Origin: a virus
DNA length: 64,000 bases
Reading direction: 5' to 3' (one strand)
IMG/VR virus record: IMGVR_UViG_3300043449_002510
Location: 60,149-124,148 of that record
Of the stretch, positions 10,348-19,691 are shown in pieces. The first letter of the stretch is position 1; the number at the start of each line of letters is the position of its first letter. The position numbers were made by a program, and so were the translations under genes. The notes under the pieces are model-generated. The model was not told where the DNA came from and searched no databases. It saw only the letters and a program-made list of their open reading frames with translations.

Positions 10348-11076
10348 TTATTTTTTATTAACTTTCTTTTTTATTCTCTCTATTAATTCAAATTGCTTGA
10401 ATTTGGGGATATCAGAAATCGATTCTAATGAGCCCGCATTATCAAAATTTTCTTCGATTAATTTATCTTTAATTTTTTGAAATGAAATTCCGTGTTTTTT
10501 CATTAATTCTTCAAGAATATTTGAAGAAGTATCCTCTATCGTTTGCTCAGACACAGAAGGGGCCATCTCGTCTTGACCAGTAATGTTGATTTTTAAGAAA
10601 TTCCGTACGCAACGAATAAAAGCTCGATTTTCAGCTATTGGTCCAAGAAAATTTTTACCAAAACTTGTCGTATTAAATGGACTAGCGTCACCTATTGCAC
10701 TAAATGTAATTGCCTTATTCTCTGTCTCAAAATTAGGATTCCAAGTTATTTTGCAAACGACGGCGATATAATCTCCAGCTGGAGAATCAATCTGATATTC
10801 TACGGATTGATAACCTCTAATTTGAGCTAATTCTTTAATTCCGCCAAGTAAAATTAAAAGATCCTTGTCTTCAAGACCATCTATGTTTTTAGGCACAGCT
10901 TTTCCAAACTTTTCAAAATTTTGTTTATTTGGAACAAGATATTTTGGATTTATCATTCTTCTCCAATCTACAAGACCTTCTGAAGTATAAGAATATTTTA
11001 CTGATCCATTGTTGATTAATCCATACTCATTTCTGGTGACAAAAATACTTGGGATAAAAGAATTGTTTTGACTCAT
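10348..11076 (-). CDS. Putative Rad52-like single-strand annealing protein
   Basis: A 242-residue soluble protein. The middle (about residues 75-165) reads as a beta-beta-beta-alpha unit: YQSVEYQI, YIAVVCKITWN, then TFSAIGDASPFNT followed by PIAENRAFIRCVRNFLKI. The turn-plus-helix pattern (G-ASP-N, then AE-RA--R--R--L) resembles the Rad52/DdrA-type annealing core, where the conserved turn precedes a basic helix. The C-terminus holds helical segments rich in Lys. It has its own host-like promoter immediately upstream. The family call is by pattern only; a fold prediction would settle it. Confidence 0.5.
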   Translation of the reverse strand: MSQNNSFIPSIFVTRNEYGLINNGSVKYSYTSEGLVDWRRMINPKYLVPNKQNFEKFGKAVPKNIDGLEDKDLLILLGGIKELAQIRGYQSVEYQIDSPAGDYIAVVCKITWNPNFETENKAITFSAIGDASPFNTTSFGKNFLGPIAENRAFIRCVRNFLKINITGQDEMAPSVSEQTIEDTSSNILEELMKKHGISFQKIKDKLIEENFDNAGSLESISDIPKFKQFELIERIKKKVNKK

Positions 11077-11082
11077 TTTCTA

Positions 11083-11110
11083 ATGATAGAACTTTTTCTA
11101 AAAAAGTCAA
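11083..11110 (-). promoter_or_regulatory. Sigma-70-like promoter, leaderless arrangement
   Basis: On the minus strand TTGACT, 16 bases, TATCAT. The -10 box ends only 6 bases before the ATG at 11076, so the transcript would start at or next to the start codon. No Shine-Dalgarno is present. Confidence 0.65.
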
Positions 11111-12291
11111 GTATTTATTTTGACTATAGTATAAAATTCTATATTTTCCCAAAACTCAGGAGAATCAATTACTTTTTGATATTCAACTGTATTTTCTAAT
11201 GGAAAATCTTTGTTTTTCGCAGCTAGACTATAATACATTTTATTATTAGAAGACGTTATTTTAGAAGATTTATAATATAATTTATTTAAGTCTTTTTTCA
11301 ATTCCTCCACTTTCTCTTGATGATTTGGAGAAATTTTATTTATAGAGCCAAATTCATAATAATTTATTTTTTCTTTTTTTAAATCTTCTTCGTTCATTTC
11401 AGAGACCAAATGAATATTTAATCCTATTCCTCTTGCTTTTTCCAAAAATTTTATATTATTATTTTTTGTAATTTTAAAGACTATCAAATTTATATGGCTT
11501 TTAAATTTTTCAAGAATATTTAAATTAATTTCTTTGTCAGTTATGAGGATGACTTTTTTATAATTTGAAAGTTGAAAATCAAAACTTTCTTCGTCATATT
11601 CATGATCAACTTTTATTTCAACTAATGTTTCTGGATGAAAAAGAATGCTTTTGTGATTTGGAATTACTTCTTGGATTCTATGATTACCGTATTTTTGTCC
11701 ACAAAAAACTGTTTCAAAAGGTATTTTGAAATTTATTTTTAATAATTCAAATATAGCGTTAGCGATTTGTTCTGGTTTAATTGAATTTATTGATTTTGGA
11801 TTTTCTTGAGAATTAAAAGAAGCTTTTCCATTTCCCACATTTTTAAAACTTTCAAAAACTTTTTGTATATTTTTATTTCCAAAATAAGAGCCGGTATTTT
11901 CTTTATATGTGATGCTATTGATTGAAACTGCGGGTACATTTTCTGCACCAGCTATATGGAATTCCAATCCATCATTTCCAAAAATTAACATTGAGTTACT
12001 TATTAAATAAGAAATTTGATTTACAGAAGCTTGTCCACAAATATTTATAATTTTATTATAAATAGTATTGTTTTTTGGACCAACTTGCAATATTTTAATA
12101 TTCTCCTTTTCAAGAATTGGGAAAATCATATCTATCACATCTTGAAAATAATTATACTCTTTGCTTGGGGATTTTGCGTTTGGAGCAAAAATAATAAATT
12201 TTTCAAATGGAATTGGAAAAAAGTTTTTATAAACAAAAGGTTTGTCTATTTTTGCGCCACAGTTTAACGAATAAGATTCTAAAATATGCAT
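11107..12291 (-). CDS. GT9-like (heptosyltransferase-type) glycosyltransferase
   Basis: A 394-residue protein. Residues about 30-130 show the donor-binding half of a GT-B enzyme of family 9: FIIFAPNAKSP, a helix, ILQVGP, then ISYLISNSMLIFGNDGLEFHIAGAENVPAVSI, which matches the GT9 signature (isn...ignDsg..HlA...P...). The N-terminal acceptor domain usual in GT9 is very short or absent, and the C-terminal 150 residues are an extra domain of unknown kind. It lies directly downstream of the larger glycosyltransferase at 12299, probably in one operon. Substrate unknown. Confidence 0.7.
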   Translation of the reverse strand: MHILESYSLNCGAKIDKPFVYKNFFPIPFEKFIIFAPNAKSPSKEYNYFQDVIDMIFPILEKENIKILQVGPKNNTIYNKIINICGQASVNQISYLISNSMLIFGNDGLEFHIAGAENVPAVSINSITYKENTGSYFGNKNIQKVFESFKNVGNGKASFNSQENPKSINSIKPEQIANAIFELLKINFKIPFETVFCGQKYGNHRIQEVIPNHKSILFHPETLVEIKVDHEYDEESFDFQLSNYKKVILITDKEINLNILEKFKSHINLIVFKITKNNNIKFLEKARGIGLNIHLVSEMNEEDLKKEKINYYEFGSINKISPNHQEKVEELKKDLNKLYYKSSKITSSNNKMYYSLAAKNKDFPLENTVEYQKVIDSPEFWENIEFYTIVKINT

Positions 12292-12298
12292 AATTAAA

Positions 12299-14227
12299 TT
12301 AATTATTTAAAGAAAAAGCTATCTTGTCGATTCCATTGTGCATAAAAGAAGGAAATTTTTGAGTAGTCAGATAAGGCAAATAAGCTATATCGAAATATCC
12401 TTTGTGATTATTATTTCCTTCTAAGAAAATTATATTTTCCATAACTGGCGAGAATTCTAGCCATTTATGCACATAAGGATTACCATCTATTAATCCTTTG
12501 TGTTCTGGTTTTGTTGCAACATACAGCGACCAATCTGGATAATTTTCTTTAATAGACTTAAATAAAGAAGTCAATAAATAAATATCTTCTGCGCTATCTG
12601 GTTGAACGATTATCACTCTTCCTTTATCATTTTTATCTAAAGCGTCTTCAAAACTTTTTGTCTTGCCATCTTTTTCTTGTATTTTTTGAGTTGCAACTTG
12701 TCTAAAATATTGATCAATTTGTTTTCGATTCAAGTCTTTATTTATTCTCAACATCCAATGCTTATATCCATCATCATTTTTGTCGATTTCTTTTCTATCT
12801 AAAATATTATGATACAAACTAATAATCCAATCCCCATCATCTTTTATTTCTGGAATTACAGCGTTCGGATTTGGGTTTTCTTTATTCTCTACAATAGAGA
12901 AATCTATTACTTTTGGAGCCGAATCAATAAAATCCTCTAAATATTTTCCTATTGTTTCTACGGAGAAGTTATCTATAACCCATTGGCGAGCTTTTTTACC
13001 CAATTCTTTTTTACTTTCCGGCTTCATTTCTAATACTTTATTTAATTGTTTTGCTATAGAACTTGGGTAAGTGCTTGCCTTGATAAACATTGTATCTGGC
13101 TCTCTATATTCTGCCCAATCCAAAGAAAGAGATCCAGCTTCTGGCTCGCAAGAATCCTCTCCACAGCTATAATTAGTGACTAAAGTAATAAGTTCTGTTA
13201 ATTTAGCTTCTTGAATTGGAATTTCTTGACCGCCAGAAGTGAATGGATGACAATAAACGTCCATTAAATTATAAATTTCATTTAATTGAATTTCATTTAC
13301 TCCAAAGCCGGGGCTAGTTGTCGTTTGAGACTTTTGTGTACGACAAAAATTACAATTTTCTTCATTGCTTGAAAATGACTTTATTTCGTATTTTCCACAA
13401 TTTTTGCAGACATATGTAGTTAAAATATCTGAATTTGAAACACCATGTTCTTGCAAAAGTTTTTGAATATTCCAGCCTTCTGACCAAGAAGTATGTAATA
13501 ATAATTTTGTTTTTAATTTAGGATTGTTTTGTTTAAATAATTTGAATCCTTGAATTAAATTAGGAACACTTTTTCTGAGTTGATTTCTAAATACGAATCC
13601 AACAATAAAAGTATCTTTATCTATTTTATTTTTTTGTCTAATCTGTAATCTTTCGGAATCGCTTAATCTATAAAAATTATTAACATTTAAACTTCCTCTT
13701 ACAGTTTTAACATGATTGAGCCCCATTTTATGCATTGCTTTAGTTGCAAAATCAGCCCAACTCCAAAAATGTTTTGTTTTTTGTGCAGCAACAACTGCTT
13801 TATCTAAAATTGGCAAAGAGTCCAGCGTTGTCCATAAGACTGAGGTTATCTTATTAAACCATGGTTTTTCTATTGAAAAATCAATTCCCCAAATATCTTG
13901 TATCGATATTAAAACATCTGGTTTTTCTTGTTTAATAGCATCATCAATGCTGTAAGCTCCATATCCAGCCATTCTACTAATAGCATCCCAGCTCTTAGGA
14001 TCATTTTGTTGGTGAATTTGTTGTACTTTCTCTGGATTAACAGTTCCAATTGTTTTCCAAGGAGTTCTTTCTAATTCATGAGTATTTGTGGTTAAAGAAC
14101 CAACTGCTAAGTTAACAAGTTCATATTTGTTTGTTTTATATAAGTATTCCATTATGTTTCTGCAATTTTTGCCGAAACCCGTTTTAGCCAATGGAAAATC
14201 CGAATGAATTAAAACCTTTTTTTTCAT
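12299..14227 (-). CDS. GT-B glycosyltransferase with inserted zinc ribbon and C-terminal extension
   Basis: A 642-residue GT4-type glycosyltransferase. The N-terminus (MKKKVLIHSDFPLAKTGFGKN) is the glycine-rich first strand and loop of a GT-B domain; the nucleotide-sugar half has FVFRNQLRKSVPNLIQGFKLF and the E-x7-E-like stretch GGQEIPIQEAKLTEL. A zinc ribbon with CxxC at 274-277 and CxxC at 292-295 is inserted between them. The last 110 residues (VIIVQPDSAEDIYLLTSLFKSI...) look like a GT9-style acceptor domain. It is two-thirds of a pair with the gene at 11107. Acceptor and donor cannot be read from the sequence. Confidence 0.75.
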   Translation of the reverse strand: MKKKVLIHSDFPLAKTGFGKNCRNIMEYLYKTNKYELVNLAVGSLTTNTHELERTPWKTIGTVNPEKVQQIHQQNDPKSWDAISRMAGYGAYSIDDAIKQEKPDVLISIQDIWGIDFSIEKPWFNKITSVLWTTLDSLPILDKAVVAAQKTKHFWSWADFATKAMHKMGLNHVKTVRGSLNVNNFYRLSDSERLQIRQKNKIDKDTFIVGFVFRNQLRKSVPNLIQGFKLFKQNNPKLKTKLLLHTSWSEGWNIQKLLQEHGVSNSDILTTYVCKNCGKYEIKSFSSNEENCNFCRTQKSQTTTSPGFGVNEIQLNEIYNLMDVYCHPFTSGGQEIPIQEAKLTELITLVTNYSCGEDSCEPEAGSLSLDWAEYREPDTMFIKASTYPSSIAKQLNKVLEMKPESKKELGKKARQWVIDNFSVETIGKYLEDFIDSAPKVIDFSIVENKENPNPNAVIPEIKDDGDWIISLYHNILDRKEIDKNDDGYKHWMLRINKDLNRKQIDQYFRQVATQKIQEKDGKTKSFEDALDKNDKGRVIIVQPDSAEDIYLLTSLFKSIKENYPDWSLYVATKPEHKGLIDGNPYVHKWLEFSPVMENIIFLEGNNNHKGYFDIAYLPYLTTQKFPSFMHNGIDKIAFSLNN

Positions 14228-14232
14228 TTTTA

Positions 14233-14721
14233 TTAAAAATCTTTGACTGTTGGTTTAACAAAAGCTTTTCTTAAAGAAAAAATCAAAAACTCTCTAATCA
14301 ATCTTGATTCAGCAAAAGTTAATCCAATATAAAAACTGTTTTTTGAAGTAGAATCTTCTTTATCTGTTACCGTTATAGAAAATGAGTAGCCTTTTTGTGT
14401 TGGTTTTTCTCCCTCTGCCACTTTATTCATCCATGGAGAAAACTGTATTGATTTTATATATTTTTCTCCATCATGCATTGTAGAAAATGAACGATTTTTA
14501 TCAATACAATCTAAAATAGCCCCCACTTCAACGGGCTCTAATTTTACGCTAACATTTTTAGAGGGATCATTTTTACTATCTTTAAATACTCCTATTTTTT
14601 TATTTACATCCCAACCGCATTGTTTTAATAAAGTAGCAAAAATAGTCTTATCTTTATCTGATTGAGAAAATGAACAGGCAAACCCAGTATTATTTTTATT
14701 TGGATGATATATTTGCGGCAT
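14233..14721 (-). CDS. Conserved-looking phage protein, possibly ssDNA-binding
   Basis: A 162-residue protein opening MPQIYHPNKNNTGFACSF. Its second half alternates beta strands (GYSFSITVTDKED, NSFYIGLTFAESRL) with a closing helix (REFLIFSLRKAF), a layout like PC4/Whirly-type ssDNA-binding proteins, but the match is only impressionistic. It is first in a minus-strand operon with two glycosyltransferases. The upstream region has TATAAT 14 bases before the ATG. No confident function. Confidence 0.6.
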   Translation of the reverse strand: MPQIYHPNKNNTGFACSFSQSDKDKTIFATLLKQCGWDVNKKIGVFKDSKNDPSKNVSVKLEPVEVGAILDCIDKNRSFSTMHDGEKYIKSIQFSPWMNKVAEGEKPTQKGYSFSITVTDKEDSTSKNSFYIGLTFAESRLIREFLIFSLRKAFVKPTVKDF

Positions 14722-14772
14722 ATATTGTGTATTTTATTATAGAATAAATAGGTAAAAGGTTCTAAAATTTAG
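14722..14772. promoter_or_regulatory. Divergent intergenic region
   Basis: A 51-base AT-rich spacer between divergent genes. On + it has GTGTAT at 14727-14732 followed by TATTATAGAAT, and a purine-rich AGGTAAAAGG about 14 bases before the ATG at 14773. On - it has TATAAT 14 bases before the ATG at 14721, without a clear -35. Probable promoters for both directions. Confidence 0.45.
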
Positions 14773-17700
14773 ATGAATTTAGGAGAAAAAAATTCAACAT
14801 TAAAGAATAAAGTTTTTGATGGAGCTTATTCTGTTTTTATTACTTCAATTGATCCAGAGTTGGAGAGTTTTTGGATTTCTACGGGAATAAATCCAAGTGG
14901 GGTAACTGGCATTTTAGTAAAATATACTAGCGGTAACAAAAATATTGAAAGTGGATTTTATGCCACAGGATTAAGGCCAAATATAGGATATCAATCTGGA
15001 GCGTCAAGCGTTGGTGATTTAAGTGGATATCTTTACTACAGGGTAAATGTTCCCATTTTTGGGACATGTCATGGATTTGGAAATGATGAAAATACTTGGT
15101 ATAGCGGATATAATTTTTATAACGCTTTTCATCCAGAGGGATTTGTCTCTCCACCTTTTGGACAAAATTTTTCCACTTACAAAGCTGGAAATTATGGGTT
15201 TTCAGCTTTAGATTTAAATGGTAGCTGCTCTTCTTTGACTTCAAAAGAATATAATGATTTATTCGGTATAGTTTCTCAAAGTGATGATGGAATTACAGCT
15301 TCGGCAGAAGAAATAGATCCTCAAGCTGATTCTTTTTTAAATTCTCCAGCTATAGCTTGTCCACAAGATCTGTCTGTTGCTTATTATTGGAGAGAAAAGC
15401 AATATAAAATAATAGCTGGTACAGCCGGTGCAATTACTGCGAATATATTTTTTAATAATAATCCTATTCCAATTTCATTGGATATGTTTGATATTAAAAC
15501 TAGCTTTAGATATGATTCCAGTGGAGAAAAATTAGATGGAGATTTATACGAAGATTCAGATGGAAGAAAAAAAGAAAAAATTTTATATACAATAAAATAT
15601 TTAAATGGTAAACCAGTTCCCAAATATTACAATTTAGTAACTAAAGGCAGTAATCCTCTATTAAGTAAAACATGTTACGGCTCCATAACTGAAGGGAAAT
15701 TGGTAGAAGGAAGTGTTTTAGGCAGTACACAAATTACAAGTTTGTTAATAGATTCTCCAGACATTCTTGGAGAGCCATCAAAAAGCGCTTTTGATCCTTT
15801 TGTTTGGTGGAATTCTTGGCATTTTTTGTTTAAAGAAAATTCTGATGGGTTTCCTTTTCAAAATGACTATAAATCTTACTCTACTGAAGGTGGAGATTAT
15901 TTTGGTCTTGCAAAAACTCCTAATAGTGCAAATTATGGAAGCAAAATATTTAAAGCTGAATTATCTGACCCAGATCATTATTGGGAAAATAGACAATGCC
16001 CAGGAATTGTAGATTTCCTTCCTCATACTTTTGGAGCTTCTATATATGCTTGTCCATCTTATTATTTTGATGTTCCATATTATGCTGCTTTAAATAAATT
16101 TGGTTTTTATGGAGTTAGGTTTTTTAATGGTTGCGTTAGTTTAAATTTGAACTATCCATCCTCTGGATATAATCCTAATTCGAACCCTCCTTCTGGAGCG
16201 GAAAATGCTTTAGAGCTTCCCGGAGAAGGTTATTCTTATGTTTATCCAGAAGAAGATGAGCCAGATGAAGATGTTGGAATAAATTATGGAAATAATATAT
16301 ATGATAATTTATTAAATATAGCTAAATCAGAAGAGTCGGTTAATGATTTTTTTGCTTTAAACAAGTCTTTTTTTCTGTGGGCAAATTATCAAATAATCAC
16401 TGGTATTAATGAATATAATATTTTAACAGGAAAATATTCTTTCTTTTCTGGCTTATTGTCAAGATATTTAAATGAATTTGATTTAATTTTTCCAAGTGGT
16501 AAAAACGATTTATTGTCAAATAAAAATTGGTTTCAATTACAAGAGTCAAAGTTATTTTTTGATACTGGATTTTCTTCCTCACTTCTTTCGAATAATGAAA
16601 ATTACAAACAGTTAACAAAATCTATACTTAATTCGATTTCTCCAGAAGATCTTTCTTTCTGGGATAAAATAGAAAAAGAATTTTCTAATTACGTTTTGTT
16701 TGAGTCTGGAATAGTTGACACCGGATTTTATGACTCGTTTGAGAAAGCAAAAATAGAAAGATTCCAAACTAGATATTTAGAAAATTTTGTACAAGGCAAT
16801 GCAATAGATTTATACCCATCAAATAAAATAACTTTCGGTTTTGATTACGCAAAAAATTTTATAGATAGTCCATCTTGGGGGAAAGCAATAAATCTTTTTG
16901 GCTTAACTTCTAAATTTGAAGACTCGGGATTAGATAGAAGATATTTTGTTGGTGCTTATGCAGAAGCATTAGATTTCGTTGGATATTCAGAGTACATAAA
17001 TTTAATAAATTCTCAAATAGAAAATCATTCGTTCTATCCGGGTTATTTTAATTCTAAATTTGGAAAAGATTTTCAAGATGAAGAATATTTGCCGGTATTA
17101 ATGGGTAATGCTTTTTCTGGAGAAGAGATAAATAAAAATACAATTACTGGGGGAAGAAATATATTTAAAGATGGTTGGTTTGCCTTGGGATATGGAGGAA
17201 TGATTAAATTAAAAAATTCTTATTCTTGTTTTACTCCCATTTTTATTCAACAACCGATAAATACAGTTCATTGTAAAATAGGACAATCTCCAACTTTCAG
17301 ATGTTTGGCAGTTGACTATCACACCATTCCAGAAGATAAGATAAATGATCGATATCCAGAAATAATTTATTGGACTAAGAAATTAAAAATAATAGATTCA
17401 AAATATAAAAATAAATACCCTTTATCTTATAAATGGTTCAGAATACCTAAATCAAGCTGTGGAAATAATTTTGATAATTTTTTACTTAGTGGTTATTTTA
17501 CAAACACGGGAACTACTGATTATTTTCATAATCCAACCGGTTTTCCTCCTTTGGAACCTTCTGATATAAGTGGAAAGTGGTGCTGTCTAGAAGGAGATGG
17601 TCCAAATTGCACTTTAATTCACCCAAAAGAATGTATTCCTGTTTTTTCTGGTAACGCTTCTTGGTCTTCAAAATATGAAGGAACTCCTGGATTCGAAGAT

Positions 17701-19680
17701 GCTAAAAGAAATAATTTCTACATGAAATTAAAAAAAGGAGCAATTAAGGATGAAGATGATGAATATTATTATTTTTGTATGACAAAAGGAAGATTTGGAA
17801 TTAGAATTAGCGAACCTTCTGAATTATTTGTAGATGAAACTTTAAGATTTGATATATCTGTTCAAAATGGAGGTAATTCAAAAATTAATCCAAAAATTTC
17901 TTTTGACTTCGGAACTGGGATAATAGAAATCGGAGAAGTTGAAGTTCCTTCTTATGGAGGTTTTTATAAAGATTCAAATTTTATACCAGAAAACATAGTT
18001 CAACAAAAAATACCTCCTCCAAATAAAGGTTTTGGAGATGTTTATTCATATAAATTTGTTGGAACTTGGGGTTATGGAGGAGCTTTACAAACTTACTCAC
18101 CGGGAACATTAGACGACACGAGAGGTTTAAAAGAAACATGGGGTAGATTTTTACATTATGGATCATTAATAAAATATCAAAAACAATTGTCTCAGTCAGA
18201 GGGAGATTTAATTTATGGGACTCCTCATTTACCAACCTGTGTTAGCGGTTTAATAAAAGAAGATAAATATGGTTTATTTCTAAACATAAGCGTTGACACA
18301 AAAAATGGTTCTTCAAAAATTATTCATTGGGCAAATATGCAGGACCCAATTGTTAGTACAGATGGAAAATTCGGAGTTCTTTGGAAAAAATTAGGAAACG
18401 CTGGAGAGCTTTATAATCCAATTTCTTATTTAAAGAATGGAGCAATAGATTCCTCTATATCTCCCGGTTTAGGGCAGTGGCAGTGGGGAAATAATTTGGG
18501 AACAATCCACAAGTTTGGATATACGAGTCCAAACAGTGAATTAAAAACCTCTCCTGGATTTTTAAATGACGATAACAAAAATGAATTGAAAGAAAAACTA
18601 TTAAAGAATAGTTTGGATGGTCCTGATTGTGGTTGGAATGAATACGGTTTGGGAAGAAATATGCTTTATTGGATTGAAGGTTTTAGCTCTTTTTATCTTT
18701 TTTGTGATCCAATCAAAAAGAAGAATGTAACTAATTATAACTATATGGGTCCGGCATTGAGACAAACAAATAGTTCAATTCAACATTTTTGGCTTGGTAA
18801 ACCATCAAATACTTATTTAAAAAGATATCCAATGTTTGGGCCTTATGCATATCAATGGAAAGTTATGCCACATAATAGAGATAGAAATGGTAATGGAATG
18901 TCAGAAGGATTTTACTCTTATGGTTGGGGAACAAACTATAACTCCATGTATGATGCACCAGCTATATATGGTTTATTTAGACAATACAAAGAACCTTCAG
19001 AAGGACAACAAGAAGAAATAAATCAAATAAATAATTTAAGAACAGAAATTTTTGGGGTGTTTGGTCAAGCAGCAGTGAGAAGTACTCGTTTCGGATTTAC
19101 TTATGGAAATGGTGGAGCAGTTCGATATGGAAATATTTGGATAGGAAAAATAACGGAAACTGGAACCGGAATAAATTATCCTAATTATAAGATTCGAGAA
19201 TATGTTAAATCTGGGGAATACTTATCTAAGTATCCAAAATTTGGATTGTATGGATGCGATGATTCTGATTTAAAAAATGGGGATTGTTTTGACCCATGTT
19301 TAAGTATACGATATCCTTTTGGATTTTTACCGGGAGGAAAAAAACAAAAACTTACAAGTGCGGTACCTAGTGGCTCTGGTTATAGTATAGTTGCAAACAA
19401 TATATTTTCTGGAGATTCTTTTTATGAAAAAACTTCTTATTTAAGTGGCGAATTTTTTCGGGGCCCCTTTGGAACTCCTCATCATATATATTTAAAAGGA
19501 ACAGGAAAAAACATAAATGGTTTTTCTCCTTGTTCTGATGGTGGAGCAGATCATTGCAATTATCTTACTCCAACTATCAATTTAGGGGCTTCTTCTTATT
19601 TATCTACAGAAATTCCAACTATGATATCTGCTTCAGCGGTAGCAACTTCTTCAATTGATTACGTGCTTCCTAATTTATAA
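14773..19680 (+). CDS. Giant virion protein (1635 residues)
   Basis: One of two consecutive proteins of about 1630 residues. It is rich in Gly, Ser, Tyr, Asn and aromatic residues with many SG/TG dipeptides. There is no signal peptide or membrane helix. A segment near residues 820-890 (PIFIQQPINTVHCKIGQSPTFRC, later SYKWFRIP) has the spacing of an immunoglobulin-like or carbohydrate-binding beta-sandwich with paired cysteines; further Cys-rich loops occur near 930-960. A tail fibre, tape-like or long surface protein is likely. No enzyme signature was seen. The gene starts a new + strand block after an inverted minus operon. Confidence 0.7.
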   Translation: MNLGEKNSTLKNKVFDGAYSVFITSIDPELESFWISTGINPSGVTGILVKYTSGNKNIESGFYATGLRPNIGYQSGASSVGDLSGYLYYRVNVPIFGTCHGFGNDENTWYSGYNFYNAFHPEGFVSPPFGQNFSTYKAGNYGFSALDLNGSCSSLTSKEYNDLFGIVSQSDDGITASAEEIDPQADSFLNSPAIACPQDLSVAYYWREKQYKIIAGTAGAITANIFFNNNPIPISLDMFDIKTSFRYDSSGEKLDGDLYEDSDGRKKEKILYTIKYLNGKPVPKYYNLVTKGSNPLLSKTCYGSITEGKLVEGSVLGSTQITSLLIDSPDILGEPSKSAFDPFVWWNSWHFLFKENSDGFPFQNDYKSYSTEGGDYFGLAKTPNSANYGSKIFKAELSDPDHYWENRQCPGIVDFLPHTFGASIYACPSYYFDVPYYAALNKFGFYGVRFFNGCVSLNLNYPSSGYNPNSNPPSGAENALELPGEGYSYVYPEEDEPDEDVGINYGNNIYDNLLNIAKSEESVNDFFALNKSFFLWANYQIITGINEYNILTGKYSFFSGLLSRYLNEFDLIFPSGKNDLLSNKNWFQLQESKLFFDTGFSSSLLSNNENYKQLTKSILNSISPEDLSFWDKIEKEFSNYVLFESGIVDTGFYDSFEKAKIERFQTRYLENFVQGNAIDLYPSNKITFGFDYAKNFIDSPSWGKAINLFGLTSKFEDSGLDRRYFVGAYAEALDFVGYSEYINLINSQIENHSFYPGYFNSKFGKDFQDEEYLPVLMGNAFSGEEINKNTITGGRNIFKDGWFALGYGGMIKLKNSYSCFTPIFIQQPINTVHCKIGQSPTFRCLAVDYHTIPEDKINDRYPEIIYWTKKLKIIDSKYKNKYPLSYKWFRIPKSSCGNNFDNFLLSGYFTNTGTTDYFHNPTGFPPLEPSDISGKWCCLEGDGPNCTLIHPKECIPVFSGNASWSSKYEGTPGFEDAKRNNFYMKLKKGAIKDEDDEYYYFCMTKGRFGIRISEPSELFVDETLRFDISVQNGGNSKINPKISFDFGTGIIEIGEVEVPSYGGFYKDSNFIPENIVQQKIPPPNKGFGDVYSYKFVGTWGYGGALQTYSPGTLDDTRGLKETWGRFLHYGSLIKYQKQLSQSEGDLIYGTPHLPTCVSGLIKEDKYGLFLNISVDTKNGSSKIIHWANMQDPIVSTDGKFGVLWKKLGNAGELYNPISYLKNGAIDSSISPGLGQWQWGNNLGTIHKFGYTSPNSELKTSPGFLNDDNKNELKEKLLKNSLDGPDCGWNEYGLGRNMLYWIEGFSSFYLFCDPIKKKNVTNYNYMGPALRQTNSSIQHFWLGKPSNTYLKRYPMFGPYAYQWKVMPHNRDRNGNGMSEGFYSYGWGTNYNSMYDAPAIYGLFRQYKEPSEGQQEEINQINNLRTEIFGVFGQAAVRSTRFGFTYGNGGAVRYGNIWIGKITETGTGINYPNYKIREYVKSGEYLSKYPKFGLYGCDDSDLKNGDCFDPCLSIRYPFGFLPGGKKQKLTSAVPSGSGYSIVANNIFSGDSFYEKTSYLSGEFFRGPFGTPHHIYLKGTGKNINGFSPCSDGGADHCNYLTPTINLGASSYLSTEIPTMISASAVATSSIDYVLPNL

Positions 19681-19691
19681 TATAATGCTTT

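Noticed and set aside
14927-15244. 105-codon antisense frame inside the first giant gene
   Set aside because: No start signal, no family, and fully antisense to a long virion gene.
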